The notes under the pieces were generated by a model. It searched no databases and was not told the origin of the DNA. It worked only from the letters and a program-made list of their open reading frames with translations. The translations under genes and the position numbers were made by a program. DNA of 64,000 nt, from the NCBI GenBank assembly GCA_031216915.1, contig CM062296.1, forward strand, positions 65,750,148 to 65,814,147. Direction: 5' to 3'. How positions within the stretch are numbered: the first letter of the stretch is position 1; the number at the start of each line of letters is the position of its first letter. Positions 44,248 through 55,687 of the stretch are shown here, piece by piece. The DNA is from Pictodentalium vernedei (taxonomy: Eukaryota > Mollusca > Scaphopoda > Dentaliida > Dentaliidae).

Positions 44248-46044
44248 TATGTTTGGTCGGAAGCGATGGAGCTTGTGATTAGTTGCCCCATCCCATTCCG
44301 CCTGCCACATAGATTTGATGTAACTACTAATATGAGGCTTGAAATCACTGAAAGGGATCTTAAAATCAGTGAGAGGCTTTGTTAAAGCCTGTTTTGCTGC
44401 ACTGTTTGCTTTGGTGTTACCAGCGATACCTACATGTCCGGGTAACCAGCAAAACACGATATCATACTGGTCAGACATGAGAGTTGTTAACTTCTCACGA
44501 CGTTCCAAAATGAGAGGGTTCTTCAACTTGGAGTTGAGTAAAGAAAGTAAAGAGGAAAGAGAGTCGGAGAAGATGATCGACTTTCTTTCCTGTACATTAT
44601 CGATGTGCTCAAGTGCGAGTTGAATAGCTTTAACTTCAGCTGTGAAAATAGAACTTTGATTCGGGATTCTGGTTGAGGTGACAGTAACAGCAGCTGATGA
44701 TACTTTGTCACCATCTTTAGATCCATCTGTATAGATCCTTGTATATGTACTATACTTGGACTTTATTTCGGCAAAATTTTGTTTGAACTGCAAGGAATTG
44801 GTATCAGATTTTTTGGTAGAAGCAAGATCCAAAATAATTGTAGGTTTTTTAAGATGCCAAGCAGGAATATGTGATTTACGGTTTTCTTTTATAGAATCAG
44901 AATCAATTTTGGCAGACTCCATGTGGGGTTTGATTCTAATTCCCAATGGAGGAATGTGTTTCTGGTGGCGGTTATAAAATTCAACATTTAGAGGGTCTGA
45001 AACACAATTATAAGCAGGATTTGAAGGATTGGCCAAAAGTTTAGACACATGCTGGAGAGATAATTTAATTCTACGCTTCTCAAGAGAAGGCTCCTCTGCC
45101 TCAACAAGCATCGAGTCTATTGGGGATGTTCGAAAAGCCCCTAGACTAATTCTAATACCACTATTATGAATTGCATCAAGTGGTTTGAGATATGATTTCC
45201 TTGCAGAACCGTAAACTATACAACCGTAATCTAACTTTGATCGAACAAGAGATCTATACAAATGGAGCAAAGTTTTTTGGTCAGCACCACAATCGGCGCT
45301 ACCAACAACCTTCAATAGGTTCAGAGCTCTCTTACATTTAACTTTTAGTTGTTTTATGTGGGAAGTGAAATTCAGTTTGTTGTCTAAGAAATTCACCTCC
45401 TTAACAACTATAATAGGACTACCATCAATTTTCAAATCCGGATCGAGGTGAAGTTTCCGAAGCTTGCAAAAATGAACACAATTCGTTTTTGTCTTTGAAA
45501 ATTTAAAACCATTTTCGATAGCCCATTTTTGAATCCTATTTAAACACAGCTGAAGTTTGCGCTCTATAGCATTCATCTTTTTGATGCTATAACAGATCAA
45601 AAAGTCATCGACATACAAAGACGAATGTACCATATTCTCAATTGCGTCGATGATACTATTAATTTTAATTGAAAAGAGGGTAACAGATAAAATACTACCC
45701 TGAGGAACCCCCAATTCCTGCTCGTGAGGATCAGATAACGTTGATCCAACACGAACCTGAAATTGGTGGTCCTTTAAAAAGTTTTCAATAAAAAGGGGCA
45801 TACGCCCTCTCAACCCCATGTTAAAAAGATCTTTTAAAATCCCATACGTCCACGTTGTATCATATGCCTTCTCTAGATGAAAGAAGATGGCGACCACATG
45901 TTCTTTTCTAGCAAAGGCATTTCTTATAAACGTTTCAAGTCTGACCAAATGATCCACAGTACTTCTCTGGTTTCGGAAACCACACTGAACATCCGCAAGC
46001 AGATTGTTCGATTCCGGAAACCAGACAAGTCGGTCATTGATCAT
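44248..46044 (-). pseudogene. LINE ORF2: reverse transcriptase and RNase H domains
   Basis: A 600-residue frame beginning inside the RT domain (MINDRLVWFPESNNLLADVQ). RT motifs visible: CGFRNQRSTVDHL (21-33), FFHLEKAYDTTW (54-65), GVPQGSILS (112-120) and YVDDFL (144-149). The first catalytic Asp of the usual FFDLEKAYD motif is His (residue 56, codon 45877-45879). RNase H motifs: YTDGS (D440), FTAE (E470), FSDS (D494) and GNTKANSAAK, where the expected final Asp is Asn547 (codon 44404-44406). The frame is now closed by the MITE at 43934-44247. Upstream, SCLCI is followed by a stop, so this part is separated from the endonuclease part. Confidence 0.9.
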
Positions 46045-46552
46045 CCTCTATATACAGAGACAACTAGTTAGTGCAACTGGTCTGTAATTACTTGGATTAC
46101 TGTGATCCTTACCAGCCTTTGGAATGAGAATAATTGTTGCCTTTCGCCAGGAAGGTGGAAACTGGCCAGTCACCCAAATGTCATTAAAACAGACAATAAA
46201 AGTTCTAATTAAGTTTGAGGCAGATGTTTTAAAAGTTGATAGTGTATTTCATCGGGTCCAGTGCAGAATCCTTTGCTCTATGCAAAGAGTTACCTAACTC
46301 TTCCATAGAGAAAGGTTCGTTGTAGTACTCTGAGTTATTGGATGTAAATTTAATCTTTTGTTTTTCTTGTTGTTTTTTTAGTTCGAGGAATTCTGGGTTA
46401 CTATTTTCAGACGACGAATGTTTAGAAAATGTAGAGGCCAACTTGTTTGAAATTTCTTGTTTTGATGTTATGAGTGTGTTGTTATCTTTTAGGTGTTGTA
46501 CAGCTGATTTTGTTTCTTTTCCTTTAATTTTTTTTTAATCATTTTCCAAATT
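46045..46552 (-). pseudogene. LINE ORF2 linker between endonuclease and RT, frameshifted
   Basis: Translating in shifting frames gives NKLASTFSKHSSSENSNPEF, EELGNSLHRAKDSALDP, then IPKAGKDH and NYRPVALTSCLC, the normal approach to the RT domain. Frame changes fall near the C-run at 46561-46566, near 46254 and near 46046. This confirms that one ORF2 once ran through the whole region. Confidence 0.75.
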
Positions 46553-47722
46553 TTAGTGATGGGGGGTATTTTGATTTAGTTTCGAAACGTAAGTTTCCCA
46601 TGAACTTTTCTTTTTATGTTTTAAAAGTCGTCTTGTTCTTGCCCGATTTATACGTAATCTATCCAAATTTTGTGTAGTTGGTGACTTATTAAATTCCCTC
46701 TCAAATTTCTTGCGATCTTTTATAGCCTGTTTGCACTCAGTATCAAACCATGGTTTAGTGAAACGTTTTGGATTTGCCGAGGTTTTAGGAATGACTTGCC
46801 TTGCAATGTCACTCAACTCTGTGCTGAAGTGTTCAATCTGGTCAGTACTGTCCTGAAATTTCTCCCGTGTAAGGCGTTCAGAACAAAGCGATGAGAAAGT
46901 GTCCCAGTCAGCCTTTTTAAAATTCCACTGGGGCACCCTCTCATCATCCGACGGAACTACACTCTCCAACACAATCGGAAAGTTGTCACTCCCGCACAAG
47001 TCATCTTCTGCCTTCCATGAGAAATCAAGGAAGACAGAAGGGCATGCAATTGTTAAATCAATTGACGTGTAAGAACCAGATGCGGGGTGCAGGTAAGTAT
47101 CTGACCCATCATTGAACAAGCACAAGTCATATTTTGTAATGGACTCTTCCACAGTTTTACCTTTTGCATCTTCTTGACTGCAGGAATTACCCCAAAGGGG
47201 GCTATGTGCGTTAAAATCACCCAACAAAATGTATGGAGTTGGGAGTTGTCGAACCAGCAGCTCAAGGTCATTCAATTGTAATGCTTTACTTGGTGAAACG
47301 TAAAAAGGACAAAGTGTAACTGTTTTGTCTAAAGTTAGGCGTACCGCCACAGCCTGTAAATTTGTCTGTAATGGTACAGTACTGTGAATGATGTCGTTCC
47401 TAACCAAGACAGTCGTTCCACGAATATGAAGATCATTATCAACTGCCCAGGCATTATACGATGTATAGTGCTTAAAATCCGAATGATCTTGAGCCTCGGG
47501 TTTCTTTAAAATAGTTTCCTGCAGGCAAAAAGCAGCAGGTTTATACTTTTGGCTGAGAAGACCAAGTTCATTAAAATTAGCTCTAAAACCTCGACAATTC
47601 CACTGTATTATATTTTGTTTTGGTGTACTATGCATGTTTGGAAGGTGATTTTGAAGGTGGTCGTATGGGTGAAATTGCCCACGTAGTTCTTTTTGGTGAA
47701 GTTTTGCGCGGGGACCTTCCAT
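46553..47722 (-). pseudogene. LINE ORF2: apurinic/apyrimidinic-type endonuclease domain
   Basis: The 389-residue frame starts MEGPRAKLHQKELRGQF. Endonuclease motifs: IQWNCRGFR (N42), FCLQET (E69), LLGDFNAHSPLWG (D169, N171), SIDLTIA (D222) and GSDNFPI. The last motif is normally SDHFPI; the catalytic His is Asn247 (codon 46982-46984). The enzyme nicks target DNA to prime reverse transcription. The frame ends at NTPHH by a probable one-base insertion in the C-run at 46561-46566. Confidence 0.9.
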
Positions 47723-48059
47723 GAAATGAGGGGAAGGGATTATTTGAAAATGTTTCTATGAGACATTCGTCCACAGATATTTCCTCAAAAGCTTCATATC
47801 TATTTCTAGTGACAATATCTCTAGAAAATTTAGGAATTCGATCTGAAAGGGTTTTCTTTTTTTCTTTACTACTTTTTTGACTTTGATTTTGACTCTGACT
47901 CTGACGTTGACTAGATTGTGATTGGTCACTTGACGTTTCACTAACCTTTTTGCCTTTATTTTTATTTTCTGTTGCCTTAGTTTGAGCAGATGAGCTATTA
48001 GTATTTGTTGTTTGTATAATGTTAAATGGATTTATAGATTTGGGTTCTGTGTTATTAAG

Positions 48060-48599
48060 TCACGTGAGATCTGTTTGACATTGCACTGATTTTGTAGTTG
48101 TAGTAGTATGTTTAATAGCATTCGCATAAGATGATGGTGGACAATTCACCCCCGGCATTGTTACAACAAATTCCCAGGCCTCCTTAAAACTAATCTGCTT
48201 CTTACATTTAATTTTCTGTATGAGTTTCTCTTTTTTCCATGCAGGGCAATCCTTAGATGATGACATGTGAATGCCCTGACAGTTGATGCATTTATAAACA
48301 ATTATGTTGAATGGTTCTTCATGGCTCAAACCACATTTGAAGCAGATTTGTTTTCCACGACAAGAATTCTGACCATGGCCAAACTTTTGGCACTTGAACC
48401 ATCTAAGTGGATTTGGGATATACAAATCCACTTGGACATTCAAGTAACCAATTTTAAGTGCTTTAGGAGGCTTAGTGCCATCAAAGGTACAGATGTAAGT
48501 ATTGGTTTTACTTTTATTGCCTTGTTTGTTGACCTCAATTCGTTTTACAGAGGTGATTCCTTGTGGTTTTAATTCACATGTAATTTCAGTTTCGGTCAT
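48060..48599 (-). pseudogene. LINE ORF1 with CCHC zinc knuckles, N-terminus frameshifted
   Basis: From residue 60 on: LRWFKCQKFGHGQNSC, CFKCGLSHEE and KCINCQGIHMSSSKDC, three knuckle-like motifs followed by the WKKEKLIQKIK stretch typical of I-group ORF1. In the first knuckle the leading Cys appears replaced by Trp (RWFKC instead of RCFKC). Upstream (48600-48960) the same protein continues in other frames, with SDSDEELVKSLIPPEDNQP readable near 48890, so the true start is lost. The product would be the nucleic-acid-binding partner of ORF2. Confidence 0.8.
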
Positions 48600-48960
48600 A
48601 TCACTCAGCTCAGGAGTTCTTATTACGCCTTTGCTGGAGTTTAAGGTTTTGTGGTAATTTGCTGTAATGTTGATATCAATTAATTTTGTTGTAGGTTGAA
48701 TGTTTGGATCTGTCTGTTACACTGTATTAGTAAATCTCCTGAACGTAATTTCTTTATTTCTTTTACTGTTCCCGCTATACCTTTGTTTGCTTTGTCAAGT
48801 GCGAATGGGTTAACATTACTAAGTTTTTTTATTGTCATCTGTCGAATGAAGTAGAATGAACTTTGGTTGGTTGTCTTCAGGTGGAATCAATGATTTTACT
48901 AGTTCTTCGTCAGAATCAGAGTCTCTAAGTCCAGTATCTAAAAAAGGTCGTTTTGCCAGT

Positions 48961-49691
48961 ATTCCCACATACTTATACTAGGACAGTATACTCAACCAGT
49001 GTTGATACCGAAGTATGCCACTGGCTGATTGACCCGTGTGTGGAAGTGCCATGTCTTCAGATGGCGATCATCCAACCAATCACTTTACAAAGCATTATAA
49101 TAATAGTTGCCACGTAGAACTGAAACAAACAGTGCCGCAAAAATTAATAGTTGTTAAAAATAAAATGTTTAAAAACAGTATACAATGGCAATTATGGAAT
49201 ATGATTAAAAGAAATGACTGATTGAATGACCACCAAATGCCCCCCGACGTGACACCCAGTATTTTTTGGGGTGGAGGCTCCCGATTGGCCAGAACGGGCC
49301 ATCCGACCATCCTTCTACACCCGAAGTTGGGGCCAAAACAGTGTATTGAACAGGTAATCTCCATGATGGAGACCAGGGCCAAAGCAGTGTTTACGACCTG
49401 ATCTCCATCATGGAGACCTGTCCTAACCGGGACCCAGTCTGTTCTCAACTGCCAGGATTCCTTCATCCGGGGCCTTCAGACCGCACCTCACGGGAGAACA
49501 AGGTGCCTGCAAGATGGCATTAGCAGGATTGACCATTTTGGTCCGGGGCTGCGTATTTTTATATTTCGCAGCAAACCAGCTCAATTGAGCAAACCTGCCA
49601 ATTAAAAACTAGCAAGCCTGCCAAATTGAGCAGGCCGTCCTCTATCCGCCACCTGAGGACCCGCCTAGTAGGGGATGGTTAAATCCCCCTA
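48961..49691 (-). other. LINE 5' region
   Basis: Richer in CpG and in C/G than the rest, with short direct repeats (GGAGACCAGGGCC and GGAGACCTGTCC near 49365-49415; GCAAACCTGCC and AGCAAGCCTGCC near 49588-49612). It probably contains the internal promoter, as in other non-LTR elements; no promoter element can be named. Confidence 0.5.
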
Positions 49692-49955
49692 TGACCAATT
49701 TAGATACAACGGTATCCACAAAACTAGACGGCCACGGGACTGGGTTAATGTTCTGGTTGGAAATGATTCGGGTTTTTAAAAATATTATCTCATTTTTCTA
49801 TAACTAATTTTTGTGTGAACCGACTTTATTTTGCTTTGGACGTTTTCATTTTCACGCTATGCGACAGACGGTCGATAATTGTATAACGAAATCTGGAATC
49901 TTTTCGAAGCGGAACTAATGACTCAGTGGGAAAGGAACTGCTAGTATGAACGGTG
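49692..49955. repeat. Dispersed repeat X, right part
   Basis: Begins with the second copy of the LINE target duplication and continues collinear with 8869-9117 (ACTGGGTTAATGTTCTGG, GTCGATAATTGTATAACG). Confidence 0.85.
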
Positions 49956-50537
49956 CTCTGATGCGTGATCTCAAATTCGAACTATTTGATGCAAAATTTA
50001 TAAACACCGCCCACTAGAGTCGATTGGATCCTCGGTATACCTCAAAATTGGGAAACGTATCTTTTAAATCCCCATTGAAATAGGAATTCATTTGATATAT
50101 TTTTTCATTATATTCTTCCCTATGGTATATATCTGTGTTAAAGTACAGTGTGGAAAAATACTATCTCCATTTCTGAAACATATAAACAGTGAAATATCGA
50201 AACACCAGTAGGACACAAATCCGAGATCCGCTAGACCATCCCGTCAAAGATCAGTGAGAAAAATATCCATCCTCAATTCAGGAAACGTATAAAAAGATAA
50301 AGAACAGTGATCGTTAAGAAAAAAATATCCTATCTCAATTCATGAAACGTATAAAGAGATAAAAGTCAGTGAAAGACACAAGTTATATTTCTGCGAGTTA
50401 AATACATAAAGTGGTGAATATTGCTACCTTTTATTATACGCTAAACGATAGATTATCGAAGAAATTGAGGAAAGATGGAAATCGTATCACCCACTGTGAA
50501 GATACAGAAATTTTCGCTTTCACGGTATTAATCAAAA
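49956..50537. other. Unassigned, with a short repeated phrase
   Basis: CTCAATTCAGGAAACGTATA and close variants recur at about 50275 and 50335, with a weaker match near 50170. No gene. Confidence 0.4.
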
Positions 50538-50679
50538 TAGTTCGGCCGCTGAGGCACTGAACCTGGTTTTGTTGTATTAAGTTTTTTTCTCGGCGGATTA
50601 TTATTCTATAGGGTCTCCTTGGTGAGATTTTTCTTACTGGACAGCTGACAGTGTTGAGCATTTTTTTTTATTCGACAAA

Positions 50680-51450
50680 ATCCAAGATGGCCGCCAAGGT
50701 GGCCTCTATGAAAAAATACAATATCACCATATAACTTGGATCAGATTTTTTGGTAAGATAATATGGAATTTTGAAGATTTTTCTTCTTGATTCATCGTAC
50801 ACATATATAATTGTTACTTACTGGCCAAAATAAGATTACCAAAATCCAATATGGCTGCCAAGATGGCCGCCAATGTGTCACACTTTTCTCATTTTTTGAG
50901 ATTTCACCACGTATCCTTCATGTTGTTGCTAAGATGTCGACAAATATGCATGCTTATATAATTCTGTTTACCAGAGGGGCCATTTCTGCACATACTGGTA
51001 CTCTAATATCCACCAGAAGTGGATTGTTGCTCATTGTATCCCGTTATTTATAAACGCCGGTATAACGTAGTCATTTCGAAAAAAGTTGCGAATTATGTTA
51101 TGTCCGTCGGAATTAACCGATATTATATGTATAAACAATGTAAGGTTTATACACATATCGGCACATTTTCATGAACCTACTCTCACTCTCATGTGTCATA
51201 TGAAATATATTCTCTCAAACCCCAAGATGGCGTCCAAAAAGGCCGCAAATATGGCAAAAATCATCATTTCTTATAAATATAGGCGGCTATTAGGCGCTAT
51301 TGATTTGAAATGTCCAACCATGATTACCGATATGAATTAGCCATATGGGGTGATGCTCTTTTGTTATATATGATCAAAGGAATTGTTTGAGAAACCCAAT
51401 ATGGCGTCCAAAATGCCCCCAAAATTGGAAAAGTAACAAAGCAATTACAG
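50680..51450. repeat. Recurrent CCAAGATGGCNGCC motifs in the transposon end
   Basis: CCAAGATGGCCGCCAAGG (50684), CCAATATGGCTGCCAAGATG (50841), CCCAAGATGGCGTCC (51222) and CCCAATATGGCGTCC (51398) recur at irregular spacing, with weaker variants near 51605 and 51773. The core resembles the vertebrate YY1 site AAGATGGCGGC. They lie in the 5' non-coding arm of the transposon relative to its plus strand. Confidence 0.6.
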
Positions 51451-52034
51451 TCTACACTCATCTGCCCATAGTCCAGTCGCCAATACACTTAACCTAGTTT
51501 TTTCTCGGTGTATTATCGTATCACTATATCGTATAACTATATGGTCTCCTCGTGCGATTCCTTTTACTGGGCAGCTGACAGGGTTGATCAATTTCCTTAT
51601 AACCGCCAAAACCTAAGGTGGCCCCAAATTCAAGTTTCCGCCGATACCACTGAAAATATTAAAATTGAAAGTCAAAAATCTTTACTAAATAATTCAATGC
51701 AGCACGCCATTTCCAACTGATTTTGTTGGTCACAAGGCGGGTCAGCTTATCCCCAGATTTTCCAGAAAAAATCAAAATGGCTACCAAAATTAGTAACATT
51801 TTGCTATTTTCAGCAGTAGTGTTAAAGACTCCAAACGGAGGTGGAAACTCAAATGTACGAGAAATTGTAACAAGAGAGATGTTTGCAAATATCATTGGTG
51901 AAGTACTTTATAACGACCACACAAGATGCAGTGAATATCAAGTTGAATGACCGTGTAGTTCCTAAGATCGACTCATCACTACGCATTCCTGCCAGCGATG
52001 TCTGTTCATTGCCGCAGTCCTCTGAAACACTGCA

Positions 52035-54660
52035 CGCTCTAGAAAATGGTACACGCCATGTTTGCTGCATTACACTTACACCTCAAATATTTGCATGGCG
52101 TTTTACTCGAATGTGTGCCTAATCATCTTCAGTATTTCAGCAGGTGCAAGCTTGACGTTGGACGCGACTGTCACAGGGTTCAAAGATTTTGTATTCACGA
52201 CTTTCTCGAATCAAAATACAGTTGGGCCCATCTGTGGTGGGTTAGGTTGAAGAGCATGCTTCCATATACAAGTTTGTAAGTGGGCCCGTTTGACATTCTC
52301 ATTAAAAACCTCTGTTGTGGGTGGTAGGCTGCACAATTTAGGAGCAGATGTTGAAGTCGGATTCCCAATTCATGTTCTCCATATGCACAAACGAGCAACG
52401 GACATTGATGTTGATTTAGGAGATCTATAGCATAATGCTATGGACTTGGTGGCTTGTTCTAGAACATCCGATATCCCCACGCTATTCTCACCAAGTGATT
52501 CCAGTGTCCCGCCAGTTTGCAGAACCTTCAGTACACGTCCTTTGCCGATACCAAAGTATCCCCCTACAGTATCGCACGCGGAATGTGCGTGAGCAGCGTG
52601 CAATTGAGGAACAATTTTCTTGTGTGTATCAACTGCGGCAGGTATATCTATCACCACCCGTCCATGGATTGGTGACTCCATAGTCATTGCAACCGTCAAG
52701 TGTTGTTCAAGGTAGTGATGCAGCAACAACAAATAGACGTCAGTGTCGTCAGCAACAACCACAACGTTATTACATTCAGCTGCAGCAAACAATATTGCCT
52801 GTTGAACGATAATGTTGTCAGCTTCCTCGTGGCTAGTTGCCATACCCACCCTATCTGTCACCGATCCACAACTAACCTCAACCGGAACATCATGTTGGCC
52901 AGTAATTAAAAGTTTGTGAGTTCGTGTGTTTTGCTCAGCAAAACTTTTGTCCATGGTGTGTTGATCACATATAATGGAGATCAGTTGCTTTTTGTTCTCC
53001 ACTGCGGTCAGCACATGTTTTTGTTGTGGTAGCAGGGAGGTGTGTACAAGTTGAAACACCCGGCAGCTATCGGCCTTTCTGTGTGCCCTTGTCACGCACT
53101 TGGTGCTGTAGTCAACATATCTGTCAAATACCAAATACACATCACTCGATCGCAACTTTTCTTTGATGTTGTCTTTAAACGCTGTAATGAAGTCTAAAAC
53201 TGTTTCCCAGTCAACATCTTTTCAACCTCACCGAATACTGACTCAAATATATCTGAAAGTCCAGTATTGGCCATGAGCGTTTCAACTGAACTAATGAAAC
53301 CCATGAGCAAATGCATACCACCCAATCGAGGAACAAATGCGGCGAATCGGTCTGGATAAGACCATAACACCTGAACTGCTATCTTGTATAACTGCTGATC
53401 GGCAGTAAATATAGTGAACGGCTGTCCTGCATCTGACGATAGTTGATCTGCCATAGCTGTCATGATAGTGTCTGGATCAGCAGGTGTCATGTCTATTAGA
53501 GAGATGTATGCTGCGTTCGTTTTTGGGTTCGTTGCTTGATCTGAGTCTTTCGTCATGCGGGTATTATACCCATTGAACTCCGGACAGTTCTGGTCACTGA
53601 CCATGTCTTTCAAAAATGCGAAGTCAAGTTCTGTCGCTCTGCGTAATGGCATTGCACTGCGACAGAATGTTGAAAGAAGGGGAACGGGGGAAGGTGAACA
53701 TGTGATGCGGGCATGTCGGGTCGTTTGGGGCCATTGAAACGCACAACATCCACTTCGTACTTTATTGGTTTTGTCATATCTGACTTTTTCAATCCTTGGG
53801 TCGTCTGAGACTCAACGGAATCATTATTGTCCTTTTGAGCCATCACGATTGCCAATGAATGGGTGCTTAGCTTCCCATCTTGAGAAGCAATTTTAGCATC
53901 AAAGTTGTCAACAGCCACTTGTATGAGGCCATTGTTGGCATCCGAAATCGGTGTATCATTTGCATCCTTTGCAGCTAGAGCTGCCGCAGATTTTTTGAAT
54001 CTCAATAGCTCGTCATATAAGCATGTAACACCAAAATCATGAATGGTTTTTACCAACTCTTTAGAATCTCTTAACACCGTTGCCAACGAAATTTGAAGCG
54101 CTGTGTATTTTCCACACAACGCAGATGCCACTATGTTTCCTATCATCAGAGCAGGTAATGTGTGGTCCAACTGATGTGTGGTCGTTCCTACGACAACAAA
54201 TGCTAATTATTTCATCACTAACTGACATATGCGGTGTATGTGTGCCTATTTGGCGAAACAGGTAGGCGGGCCTCCACCTTGAAGGATTCTTCGTACCCCG
54301 GTCAACTATGCAGTCATCACCACAAAATTGGCAATGACGCCTGAAAGTAAATTCGTCATGTGAACGTTTGGGTCGTTTTTCGGGCGGAGCATCAGAATCT
54401 AGGGATGTGCTATGAGCAATGCTTGCTTGCTTCACATTCTTCGGGTGCAAATACTTCTCAACACAGTATTTATGGCAACTCAGAGTCAAATCTGGTTCTG
54501 CATCGTACCCATGTTGCATAGCTATATGTAAGTCATCATTATAAATCCCACTACACCTGAGTATGTTCTCAATTCGCTTTGCTTTCACGTTCATTAGAGG
54601 ATCTTTGCTCCTCGAATCAGCACAACCGAACGTGGTTGCGAAAAAACAAGCATCTGACAT
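52035..54660 (-). pseudogene. Academ-like transposase with Cys-rich ends and PIN/XPG-like nuclease
   Basis: Minus-strand order: Cys-rich N-terminus (54660-54061: LRCSGIYNDD, CHKYCVEKYL, RRHCQFCGDDC); block with VLRDSKELVKTIHDFGV and DNFDAKIASQDGKLSTH (54110-53830); block ending PRLGGMHLLMGFISSVETLM (53652-53194); then the nuclease part (53155-52370) with YLVFDRYVDYSTK, SHEEADN, VVVVADDTDVYLLL (D136, D137, D139 of that frame) and HSACDTVGGYFGIGKG. A C-terminal Cys cluster follows (52035-52120: TPCKYLRCKCNAANMAC). Frameshifts separate the blocks. The middle segment seen in the other copy (AERTGDW to RGFTES) is absent, an internal deletion near 53195. The acidic nuclease residues are intact, but the gene cannot make a full protein. 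Confidence 0.75.
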
Positions 54661-55432
54661 AACGTAGTTAGAAAATGTCGTTTCAAAGCAAAGATCACCC
54701 GAACCCGATGCTATATCGAGTGAAGTTAATAGAAGAAATAGAAACGCTAGTTATAAAAGGCGAGACACAATTGTAAGTTTATGAGGTGTGCAGTGAGACA
54801 CAATTGCGCAGTTGCAATAGTGCGTCCTCGCTCTAAGAAATCAAAGAGAAAGAACAGTTATATGACGTAATCTCCAAACGCGTTCACACATAAAGAGCGT
54901 TGTTAGATATAAATAGCGTTGATAGACATAAATAGCGGTGTAATATCCGTTCAATTTCTACCAAATACCCAATGCGGATGTAGTTACTATATCGAAACAC
55001 AATTACATCACGTTTTGTGCTTATATAGTGAGTTAAGATGAAATAATCATTCGGATCTGTAATTTCCACATTAATGTTCAACCCCTTCAACAGTACCTCA
55101 CTTTGAGGCCCAAATAAAAAAATGCTCAATGCTGTCAGCTGTCCAGTAAGAACAATTAGTAAGAGGGGTGTCTGAACTAATAAAAACCGTTGAGAAAAAA
55201 ACTTAATACAACAAAACATGGTTTGGTGAAAAATTGGCGTTTGGCGGCCGGACTAAAATGGCGGCTTTCAAAGCATCACTTCAAGGTGCATACGAGTCAA
55301 ATTATCAATGGAAATGATAAATTTGTCCCAGAAACGTACAATGAAAAGTAAATCTAATGTTGTTGAGTGGATACCGATCATTTCCAGCAATCATTCAACA
55401 CGTATTCAGCTTGGATTGATCCAAGAAACCGG

Positions 55433-55550
55433 CTAGTCCAAACATGGCCTGAAAGTCCGTGATATAAGTTTTTGGTTAGGCACGTCCTTTCAAAGGACGT
55501 ACCAAACCAAAAACTTTTATCATGGACTTTAAGGCCAATGTTTGGACTAG
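55433..55550. mobile_element. Near-perfect palindromic MITE
   Basis: Arms CTAGTCCAAACATGGCC and GGCCAATGTTTGGACTAG around an AGGACGTACC-type centre. Related to the palindrome at 26990-27120 and the half element at 5087-5136. Confidence 0.75.
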
Positions 55551-55687
55551 AAACCCGCCAGATGAATCAGACTGCAAGACGCTATATGTTCCGAGAATCA
55601 ATCAAATCACTTCCGCGTTTCAATGATTCAATGCGCTGTTCACTTTCATGCATCAATTCAAGGTTGAAACGAGTGGAAATATCAGAT

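Larger units (their letters stand above)
43380..49691 (-). mobile_element. I/Nimb-type LINE, near full length, inactive
   Basis: Minus-strand order: 5' region (49000-49691), ORF1 with zinc knuckles, ORF2 with apurinic endonuclease, reverse transcriptase, RNase H and a C-terminal Cys/His motif, then a 3' tail ending in (TAAA)n at 43380-43397. The 15 bp sequence TGACCAATTTAGATA flanks it at 43365-43379 and 49692-49706 and is single in the empty homologue near 8869. An RNase H domain and a zinc-knuckle ORF1 place it in the I group; Nimb is the closest fit from memory. A TA-type MITE (43934-44247) is inserted near the end of ORF2. Confidence 0.9.
50538..55255 (-). mobile_element. Academ-like DNA transposon with inverted termini, inactive
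   Basis: The left end TAGTTCGGCCGC (50538) and the right end GCGGCCGGACTA (to 55255) are inverted. About 110 bp further in, TTGTTGTATTAAGTTTTTTT and TTACTGGACAGCTGACAG occur at 50570-50665 and inverted at 55115-55219, with a third direct copy at 51490-51590. AAA on both sides is compatible with a 3 bp duplication. The transposase remnant (52035-54660) lies inside on the minus strand. The Academ label rests on the protein type and short duplication. Confidence 0.65.

Noticed and set aside
52435-52909. Plus-strand frames opposite the transposase
   Set aside because: Shadows of the minus-strand nuclease-like coding sequence, which carries recognisable motifs.
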